Source of the DNA: an uncultured Flavobacteriales bacterium
Lineage (GTDB): Bacteria; Bacteroidota; Bacteroidia; Flavobacteriales; Crocinitomicaceae
Direction: 5' to 3'
Length of the DNA: 5,408 bases
NCBI GenBank assembly: GCA_946478775.1
Contig: CAMLDR010000244.1
Location: 1-5,408 of the forward strand
This document shows positions 1 through 5,408 of this stretch, one piece after another; position 1 is the stretch's first letter; each line of letters begins with the position of its first letter. The notes beneath the pieces are model-generated. The model saw nothing but the letters and a program-made list of their open reading frames with translations. It made no database searches and had not been told where the DNA came from. A program made the position numbers and the translations under genes.

Positions 1-362
1 TCCTGATGCTCGAAGCAGAAGGATATATTCTTAAAAATACAGGCCGGAAGGAATTGACAACAGCCCTGGAGAAACTGGCCGACGGAGCCACTTTTTACAG
101 CGAAGAAGTGCTGCTCTCCCTGATGAAAAAACAAAAAAAAGAAATCCGGAAAGATGTGGATGTGGCCCAGCTCAGTGCACGTGAAATAGAAATTATCCGC
201 CTGATCGCACAGGAATGCTCCAACGAACAGATCGCTGAAAAACTGTTTATCAGCAAACGTACGGTAGAAACCCACCGGAAGAACATCAACCAAAAAACAA
301 ACATCCGCACAGCTGTCGGACTCATCAAGTTCGCAATCCGTAACGAGTTGATTACAATCTGA
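1..362 (+). CDS. NarL/FixJ-family response regulator, C-terminal part (5' truncated by the window)
   Basis: This is the 3' end of a two-component response regulator that would bind DNA and control transcription when phosphorylated by a partner histidine kinase. The reading frame is open from the first base, so the ATG at position 6 is internal and the true start lies upstream. Residue numbers here count from that ATG. Residues 1-25 (GYILKNTGRKEL) match the end of a receiver domain, with K10 as the conserved lysine of strand beta-5. The phospho-acceptor aspartate is outside the window. A charged linker (about 38-53, KKQKKEIRK) leads to a LuxR-type helix-turn-helix at about 54-115: LSARE, then SNEQIAEKLFISKRTVETH with the recognition helix near 83-92. 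It ends in TGA at 360-362. No kinase gene is visible and the target genes are unknown. The family call is secure; the specific role is not. Confidence 0.93.
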   Translation, partial: LMLEAEGYILKNTGRKELTTALEKLADGATFYSEEVLLSLMKKQKKEIRKDVDVAQLSAREIEIIRLIAQECSNEQIAEKLFISKRTVETHRKNINQKTNIRTAVGLIKFAIRNELITI

Positions 363-405
363 GTACTTCAAAATGGCATTTAACCTACAGAATATCTAAT
401 TTGTA

Positions 406-435
406 TTAGGCATTAGTAATTCGTAATTATCCTAA
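406..435 (+). other. weak hairpin after the response regulator gene
   Basis: Two nested inverted repeats are visible: TTAGG (406-410) with CCTAA (431-435), and TAATT (417-421) with AATTA (425-429) around the 3-base loop CGT. The inner and outer stems are joined by an asymmetric internal loop. No T-run follows, so this is not a convincing intrinsic terminator. It could be a weak 3' end structure for the response regulator mRNA or chance in AT-rich DNA. Confidence 0.25.
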
Positions 436-481
436 AATCCCCATCAATACGTATATCAAATACCAACTAGACGGTATCCGG

Positions 482-529
482 CTCTGAGATAGCTTATCTA
501 ATTTTGATTTTATAAATCTAAACTCAGAG
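482..529 (+). repeat. inverted repeats around the promoter of the propeller gene
   Basis: CTCTGAG at 482-488 is repeated in inverted form as CTCAGAG at 523-529, bracketing the candidate -7 box at 499-506. Inside it, AGATA (487-491) and TATCT (495-499) form a second short dyad with a 3-base centre that touches the -7 box. These positions would suit an operator, but the arms are only 7 and 5 bases, so chance is a real alternative. Confidence 0.3.
499..506 (+). promoter_or_regulatory. candidate Bacteroidota -7 promoter element for the propeller gene
   Basis: TAATTTTG fits the Bacteroidota primary-sigma -7 consensus TAnnTTTG exactly and ends 27 bases before the ATG at 534. Transcription from it would leave a leader of roughly 20 bases. 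I see no TTG-type -33 element at the usual 19-21 base spacing, so the match is partial. The gene has no Shine-Dalgarno sequence, which is normal for the phylum. Confidence 0.45.
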
Positions 530-533
530 TCTC

Positions 534-2075
534 ATGAAAAAAATAGTACTAAAATCAATTCTTTCCCTCACTTTCCTTGCTCTGCATATGGCAGTGAATG
601 CTCAGACATTTTCCTGGTTCCAGCAATTCAGAACCGACGGAAAGGATGTTTACACCGATGGAACTCATGTTTGGCGGATCGGTTATTTCGATAATACTAC
701 TACCATTGGTTCAACAACCTTAACTTCCAATGGGAATTATGACATTTTAGTCACCAAATCCGATATAAACGGAAACGTGGTTTGGGCAAAAAGTTTTGGA
801 AGTACAAAAGAAGATCGCGGAACAGCTTTGTGTGTTGATCCTTCCGGGAACGTTTACATCACCGGACTTTTTAAAGAACAGACAACGATCGGTTCTGATT
901 CTTACACCAGCGAAGCCGGTTATTGGCAACCAAACGGATACCTTGCTAAATTGGATAATGCCGGATCTATGCTTTGGTCAAGACCAATCACCTGTACCGA
1001 AGACTGTGAAGGAGTTTCCCTGGCTTATGATGCTTTAGGAGATAACGTTTACCTGGCAGCAAAGTTTCTAGACACCTTAACACTTGGAACAAATGTGCTT
1101 ACCGGGCAATCATACATGAGTTGTATTGCAAAAGTAACTTCGTCAGGAGCGGTATCATGGGCAACCGGCTTTGCACAGCATGAAGCGAGAGAATTAACAC
1201 TGGACGCTGCCGGAAATGTTTGGTTTTTATACGGTACAATCGGAACTACTGCGAATTCTTACATAAAAAAAATCGATCCTTCCGGGAACATTGCATCAAC
1301 GTTGCATTTTCCGGGAGTCATCATGCGTTCATTCTGCCTGGACGGATTATCGAATATTTGGGCTGCGGGAAGTTTCCTTGGTACTGCAACTTTAGGAACT
1401 TCTACTCTTACTGCTCAAAACTGGGATGTAGTAGTAGCAAAAGCAGATGCAAGCGGTACTATTACTTTTGCTAAGAATTATGGCGGAGTGAATTCAGAAC
1501 ATGGCATTTCCATTTGTTCCGATCCATCGAATAATGTCTTTGTGGGAGGAAATAAAGCTTCAACAGATATGCTGGATACACATACAGCATCCGGGAGTGC
1601 ATTTTTTATGCAGTTGAATAATGCAGGAGTTGAACAGTGGCTTGGAACAATTCCGGGAACAAATATGCTTGGAGATCAGGCGCACGGATTGTGTTCGGAT
1701 AATGCAGGAAACATTTTTGCGACAGGCTACTTTGATGCATGGGCAGGAAATCCGATTACGGTGAATGGAAATACTTATACAGTAGGTGGTGGGTTCTTTG
1801 CCCGATTGAATCTGGGAGGTGCTGTCAATAGCGTTAATGAACTGGATGAAGCATCTGTTCGGGTCTATCCGAATCCCGCAACAGATTTACTGACCATTGA
1901 ATGGAAAGAGAGCCCGGAAATCGAGTCTTGTAAAGTCTTTTCCATTTCCGGACAATCCTTTGACCTGGATTTTTATGGAAAAGAATTGAATGTAAGTAGT
2001 TTGCCTTCAGGAGTTTATATTTTGGAACTGCAAAATGAACAAGCAATCCGGCAGGTAAGATTCCTGAAGAAATAA
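534..2075 (+). CDS. secreted SBBP-type beta-propeller protein with T9SS type A sorting domain
   Basis: This encodes a 513-residue secreted or surface protein. Residues 1-24 are a Sec signal peptide (MKK, a hydrophobic core, then a likely cleavage at VNA|Q), which supports the ATG at 534. Residues about 25-428 consist of seven repeats of 46-64 residues, starting near 36, 94, 158, 217, 263, 321 and 381. Each has a core like DxxGNVYxxGxF, most then have TxTxGxxxLT and a xAKxDxxGxxxWA strand. This is the SBBP (beta-propeller repeat) pattern. Residues about 441-513 (VRVYPNPATDLLTIEW, then LPSGVYILEL and the end VRFLKK) form a T9SS type A C-terminal domain, which directs outer-membrane export, is normally cleaved, and often leads to surface attachment. 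No catalytic motif is visible. Binding or adhesion is a guess from the fold. A strong terminator follows directly, so the gene is probably monocistronic. Confidence 0.9.
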   Translation: MKKIVLKSILSLTFLALHMAVNAQTFSWFQQFRTDGKDVYTDGTHVWRIGYFDNTTTIGSTTLTSNGNYDILVTKSDINGNVVWAKSFGSTKEDRGTALCVDPSGNVYITGLFKEQTTIGSDSYTSEAGYWQPNGYLAKLDNAGSMLWSRPITCTEDCEGVSLAYDALGDNVYLAAKFLDTLTLGTNVLTGQSYMSCIAKVTSSGAVSWATGFAQHEARELTLDAAGNVWFLYGTIGTTANSYIKKIDPSGNIASTLHFPGVIMRSFCLDGLSNIWAAGSFLGTATLGTSTLTAQNWDVVVAKADASGTITFAKNYGGVNSEHGISICSDPSNNVFVGGNKASTDMLDTHTASGSAFFMQLNNAGVEQWLGTIPGTNMLGDQAHGLCSDNAGNIFATGYFDAWAGNPITVNGNTYTVGGGFFARLNLGGAVNSVNELDEASVRVYPNPATDLLTIEWKESPEIESCKVFSISGQSFDLDFYGKELNVSSLPSGVYILELQNEQAIRQVRFLKK

Positions 2076-2098
2076 CTAAACCAAGAATCAATTCTAAA

Positions 2099-2146
2099 AA
2101 AAAACTGAAGGATCAGCCATACCTGATTGCTTCGGTTTTTTGTTTT
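2099..2146 (+). terminator. Rho-independent terminator of the propeller gene
   Basis: It begins 23 bases after the stop codon. An A-rich arm ending in CTGAAG (to 2110) pairs with CTTCGG and a T-run (2130-2141) with one G-T wobble. ATCAG (2112-2116) pairs with CTGAT (2123-2127) around the loop CCATAC. The transcript then runs through TTTTTTGTTTT. The nine A residues on the left (2096-2104) would also give a T-run on the opposite strand, so the hairpin could work in both directions. Confidence 0.88.
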
Positions 2147-2286
2147 GTAAAAATTCCAATAAATGTGTTTGTAGCTAATTTTCATACCGTTGAATGGTTT
2201 AATGAGAATCATTTTAACAGAAATTAACTACCGTTCATTTTCAATTGAAGGACTTTAAATTCTCACAAAGCACCTTTAACTAAACA

Positions 2287-2356
2287 ATTGCGCATTTTAA
2301 AAAACGGATAGTTACTTCGGTTACATTTGTTTCATGTGATTTTTAAAAATGCGAAT
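2287..2356 (+). repeat. imperfect inverted repeat bracketing the protease promoter
   Basis: The left arm (2287-2303, ATTGCGCATTTTAAAAA) and right arm (2340-2356, TTTTTAAAAATGCGAAT) are complementary over 16 pairs, with one bulged base on each side (G2290 and A2345). They enclose 36 bases that contain the -7 box at 2322-2329. Possible roles are a regulator's paired binding sites or, for a transcript starting further upstream, a long-range stem. The inner five pairs on each arm are A/T only, so part of the match could be compositional. Confidence 0.45.
2322..2329 (+). promoter_or_regulatory. candidate Bacteroidota -7 promoter element for the protease gene
   Basis: TACATTTG fits TAnnTTTG exactly. 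A start site a few bases downstream would give a leader of roughly 85 bases before the ATG at 2422, longer than those of the other two promoter candidates here. The nearest upstream TTG (2288-2290) is about 31 bases away, too far for a canonical -33 element. Confidence 0.5.
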
Positions 2357-2421
2357 GGGCCCTCGGATTTGAAAGATTCACATCATAAGTTAATGATTTC
2401 CAATCTATTAAACTATTAAAC

Positions 2422-4617
2422 ATGCGCAAAAATTTACTTTTAGGAGTTCTTGTTTTTTCAGGAATGCTTTCAACGGGAAAAGCACGAGCACAGGAACACT
2501 TCAGTTGTGGAATTGATAAACAGCGTCAAAAATTGATTGCCGAAAATCCACAGATCAAGACAGATTATGAAAAACTGCTTCATCGGTATACGGAAAACCG
2601 CTTAATGAATGGAAAGTCGGAAACTGTCCGCGTTATCCCCATTGTATTCCATGTGATTCATGAATATGGAGAAGAAAACATCAGCGATCAGCAGGTTCAG
2701 GATGCCGTTCGAATCTTGAATGAAGATTTTGGAAAGCAAAACCAGGATACGATCATTGTTGTTTCACCTTTTGATACGATCATTGGAAATGCTCACCTGG
2801 AGTTTCGCCTGGCAACAGTAGATCCATACGGGAACTGTACGAACGGAATTGAGCATATCTACAATCATCAAACAGTAGCGGGAGACAGTTACTCCAAGCT
2901 GAACCAATGGGACCGCGACAAGTATTTAAATGTTTGGGTAATCGGTACCATGGATGATCCGGATGTTGCAGGATTTGCGCATTATCCGACGGATGTTACC
3001 GGAACCGGGTTCTGGCGGGACGGAGTGGTGATGGTTCACCGGTCTACGGGAAGTATGGGAACCAGTATTCCATACCGTTCCAGGGCACTGACTCACGAAG
3101 TTGGTCATTATTTGGGATTGTCTCATACCTGGGGAAATAACAATGATCCCGGATTGGCAACTAATTGCGGTTTGGATGACGGGATCGGTGATACACCCAA
3201 TTGTATAGGGGTGGGTGAATGTAATTTAGCTGCAAATACCTGCACGGAACCTACAACTCCGGGGAATTACTGGTCGTTTGATGTCATTGATAATGTTCAG
3301 AATTTTATGGATTATTCCTACTGTTCCAGGATGTTTACCAACGGTCAGGGAGACTTTATGAATAATGTGTTGGATCAGACAACAAGTGGTCGAAGCAATC
3401 TGTATACCGCAGAAAATCTGGAAGCAACGGGTACAACCACTTTAACTCCGGTTACTTGTATTCCGGTAGCAGATTTTTATGTGGATGCGAATGGAGCCGG
3501 ACCAGGTAATACCGGATCAAACGCCAATGTGATGACGGCTTGTGTCAATGACCCGGTTGAATTCAAGGATGCTTCCTGGAAAGCCGGTGTAACTTCCTGG
3601 TCATGGAGTTTCCCCGGAGGAGTTCCTGCAACTTCAACCAACCAGGATGAAACGGTTACTTATGCCTCACCGGGATGGTATACTGTTACTTTAACAGTTG
3701 CAAACGGAGTAGGATCAGATACAAAGACCATTAACAATATGATCTATGTTCAGGGTAACTGGGCAGAATATACCGGTCCTAAAATGGAAGATTTCAATCA
3801 GCATGCAAATTTCTGGATTACTCACAACCCGGAGGATAATTATGCTTCATTTAATCGGGTCGCTACGGGTGGAAAAGGAAATACACCTTGTTTCAAGTTA
3901 AACAACTTTAAGGATGTTTCCACGGCCCAAATGTTTACCGAAGATTGGTATTACAATGATCGTTTGGCGAATTCCAAAGATTACCTGATCTCACCCGCAA
4001 TTGATTTGAGAAGTACTACAAACGTGACGATTTCTTTCGATTATGCCTACGGAACGAGAGCGAGTACTTCTGCTGATATTACAGAAAAATTGATCGTCTA
4101 TTCTTCCAGGGATTGTGGAAAGACCTGGGTGCAGCGAGAAATGCTTACAGGTACAACACTCCTGACTGGTGGTTATGTAGGGAATACGGATTATGTTCCT
4201 ACTAATAATCTGGACTGGAAAACAGCCAGTTTCACCTACACGCCAACAGCAGCGGATAATAAAACAAAATTCAAGTTCGAATTCATCGCTTCTGATTTCT
4301 CCTCTAATTTATACCTGGATAATTTCAATATCTCGGGAACATTAGGAATTGAGGATAATGGATTGATATCAGCTATTTCGCTTGCTCCGAATCCGGTTGC
4401 AACAGGTTCTGATCTGTCGGTGGAAGTGGCGAATACGGAAGCCGGAATGAAATTAATTGTTATGGACTTAAAAGGTGCACTGATTTCTACCACAGAAGTT
4501 CCTGCATCGTCCGGGACTCAAACCATCCACATTCCGATGAACGTGGCTAAAGGGTGTTATATCCTGAATGCAGTTCAGGGAACAGCTAAATCGACTCACA
4601 GAGTAGTGGTTTACTAA
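2422..4617 (+). CDS. secreted M43-family zinc metalloprotease with PKD domain and T9SS type A sorting domain
   Basis: This encodes a 731-residue extracellular metallopeptidase of the pappalysin/cytophagalysin family, expected to cleave proteins outside the cell. A signal peptide (1-23, cut near ARA|Q) supports the start at 2422. Residues 24-66 look like a short propeptide, and C29 (HFSCGID) could be a cysteine switch on the zinc. The catalytic domain spans about 67-335. Its zinc site is HEVGHYLGLSH, with ligands H225, H229 and H235 and catalytic E226. The Met-turn is NFMDYSYC with M296, followed by FTNGQGDFM. C249, C261, C267, C274 and C301 probably form the family's disulfides. A PKD domain (about 348-444, WSWSFPGG then YTVTLTVANG) and a beta-sandwich of MAM or choice-of-anchor type (about 450-637, DYLISPAIDL, YLDNFNI) follow. 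A T9SS type A tail (about 652-731, SLAPNPVATG, ending HRVVVY) closes the protein. All catalytic residues are present. The natural substrate cannot be told from sequence. Confidence 0.95.
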   Translation: MRKNLLLGVLVFSGMLSTGKARAQEHFSCGIDKQRQKLIAENPQIKTDYEKLLHRYTENRLMNGKSETVRVIPIVFHVIHEYGEENISDQQVQDAVRILNEDFGKQNQDTIIVVSPFDTIIGNAHLEFRLATVDPYGNCTNGIEHIYNHQTVAGDSYSKLNQWDRDKYLNVWVIGTMDDPDVAGFAHYPTDVTGTGFWRDGVVMVHRSTGSMGTSIPYRSRALTHEVGHYLGLSHTWGNNNDPGLATNCGLDDGIGDTPNCIGVGECNLAANTCTEPTTPGNYWSFDVIDNVQNFMDYSYCSRMFTNGQGDFMNNVLDQTTSGRSNLYTAENLEATGTTTLTPVTCIPVADFYVDANGAGPGNTGSNANVMTACVNDPVEFKDASWKAGVTSWSWSFPGGVPATSTNQDETVTYASPGWYTVTLTVANGVGSDTKTINNMIYVQGNWAEYTGPKMEDFNQHANFWITHNPEDNYASFNRVATGGKGNTPCFKLNNFKDVSTAQMFTEDWYYNDRLANSKDYLISPAIDLRSTTNVTISFDYAYGTRASTSADITEKLIVYSSRDCGKTWVQREMLTGTTLLTGGYVGNTDYVPTNNLDWKTASFTYTPTAADNKTKFKFEFIASDFSSNLYLDNFNISGTLGIEDNGLISAISLAPNPVATGSDLSVEVANTEAGMKLIVMDLKGALISTTEVPASSGTQTIHIPMNVAKGCYILNAVQGTAKSTHRVVVY

Positions 4618-4627
4618 AAGTTAGATA

Positions 4628-4692
4628 GTTCAAAAGGTTCAAAGGGTTCAAAAAATTAGATTGAACTCTTTGAACTTTTCTACCTTTTGAAC
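4628..4692 (+). repeat. 9-nt tandem repeat facing its own inverted copies
   Basis: Three tandem 9-mers of the form GTTCAAARR start at 4628, 4637 and 4646. Inverted copies of the core (TTGAAC) lie at 4661-4666, 4670-4675 and 4687-4692, the first two again 9 bases apart. GTTCAAAAGGT (4628-4638) is an exact complement of ACCTTTTGAAC (4682-4692), and 4637-4651 pairs with 4661-4675 with one G-T wobble. The result is a long hairpin with a one-sided bulge at 4676-4681. It is either an expanded terminator or a member of an intergenic repeat family. Confidence 0.75.
4637..4681 (+). terminator. probable intrinsic terminator of the protease gene
   Basis: The inner stem of the repeat, 15 pairs between 4637-4651 and 4661-4675 with a 9-base loop, is followed at once by TTTTCT (4676-4681). 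It lies 20 bases after the protease stop codon. The stem is AT-rich and the T-run is interrupted, so it is weaker than the terminator at 2099-2146. Confidence 0.65.
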
Positions 4693-4720
4693 GTCAATAA
4701 GATGATTTATAAATATTTAG

Positions 4721-5408
<688 letters not shown>

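Larger units (their letters stand above)
2147..2421 (+). other. gene-free AT-rich spacer before the protease gene
   Basis: This is the remainder of a 346-base gap. It holds a candidate promoter (2322-2329) and a bracketing inverted repeat (2287-2356), both listed separately. It also holds a perfect 10-base palindrome TTCAATTGAA (2240-2249), an isolated GC block with the palindrome GGGCCC (2357-2362), and a short dyad ATCAT/ATGAT (2382-2397). I see no tRNA, no convincing small gene and no riboswitch signature. The stretch 2147-2280 has no assignable function. Confidence 0.6.

Noticed and set aside
95..328. A 77-codon minus-strand open frame opposite the response regulator.
   Set aside because: It lies entirely opposite a conserved LuxR-type domain and is a shadow of that coding sequence.
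397..403. TAATTTG considered as a second -7 promoter box upstream of the propeller gene.
   Set aside because: It is one base short of TAnnTTTG and has no spaced -33 element; the exact match at 499-506 is better placed.
2015..2212. A 65-codon minus-strand open frame across the end of the propeller gene and the terminator.
   Set aside because: It runs through a strong terminator hairpin, overlaps an obvious gene, and shows no recognisable protein pattern.
2202..2258. An 18-codon open frame (MRIILTEINYRSFSIEGL) in the spacer before the protease.
   Set aside because: It is very short, has no promoter or start signal of its own, and AT-rich spacer DNA gives such frames by chance.
4236..4493. An 85-codon minus-strand open frame opposite the protease C-terminus.
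   Set aside because: It overlaps the conserved T9SS sorting domain on the other strand and has no features of its own.
4628..4692. Considered as a CRISPR-like array because of evenly spaced repeats.
   Set aside because: The units are 9 bases with no spacers, and the inverted copies make it a hairpin; there are no cas genes.

Overview
The window looks like a piece of a Bacteroidota chromosome, most likely from the Flavobacteriia or a neighbouring class. Four things point there. Two large secreted proteins end in the type A C-terminal sorting domain of the type IX secretion system (T9SS), which is confined to that phylum and close relatives. Matches to the Bacteroidota sigma -7 motif TAnnTTTG lie before three genes. 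None of the starts has a clear Shine-Dalgarno sequence. The base composition is moderately AT-rich, with A/T-rich spacers. Genus-level placement is not possible from this sequence alone.

Layout, all on the + strand: (1) positions 1-362, the 3' end of a NarL/FixJ-type response regulator carrying its LuxR-type DNA-binding domain; (2) a 171-base spacer with a candidate promoter and small dyads; (3) 534-2075, a 513-residue secreted protein that reads as a seven-bladed beta-propeller built of SBBP-like repeats plus a T9SS tail; (4) a 346-base spacer with a strong intrinsic terminator, a promoter candidate and an inverted repeat that brackets that promoter; (5) 2422-4617, a 731-residue secreted M43-family (cytophagalysin/pappalysin-like) zinc metalloprotease with a PKD domain, a beta-sandwich region and a T9SS tail; (6) a 178-base spacer with a 9-nt tandem repeat folded into a long hairpin/terminator and a very good promoter match; (7) 4796-5408, the first 204 residues of an ABC-F family ATPase of the YbiT type, cut by the window end.

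The genes appear to be separate transcription units rather than an operon: every spacer is 170 bases or more, candidate promoters precede the last three genes, and terminators follow the two secreted-protein genes. The two middle genes share an export route (Sec, then T9SS) and would both end up on the cell surface or outside the cell. Nothing in the sequence shows that they act together. The response regulator and the ABC-F protein look like unrelated housekeeping or regulatory neighbours. I see no mobile element, CRISPR array, RNA gene or defence system, and I do not claim a new system here. The most interesting structures are the propeller's apparent N-terminal strand closure, the promoter-bracketing inverted repeat, the 9-nt repeat hairpin and the degenerate ABC signature in the ABC-F protein.
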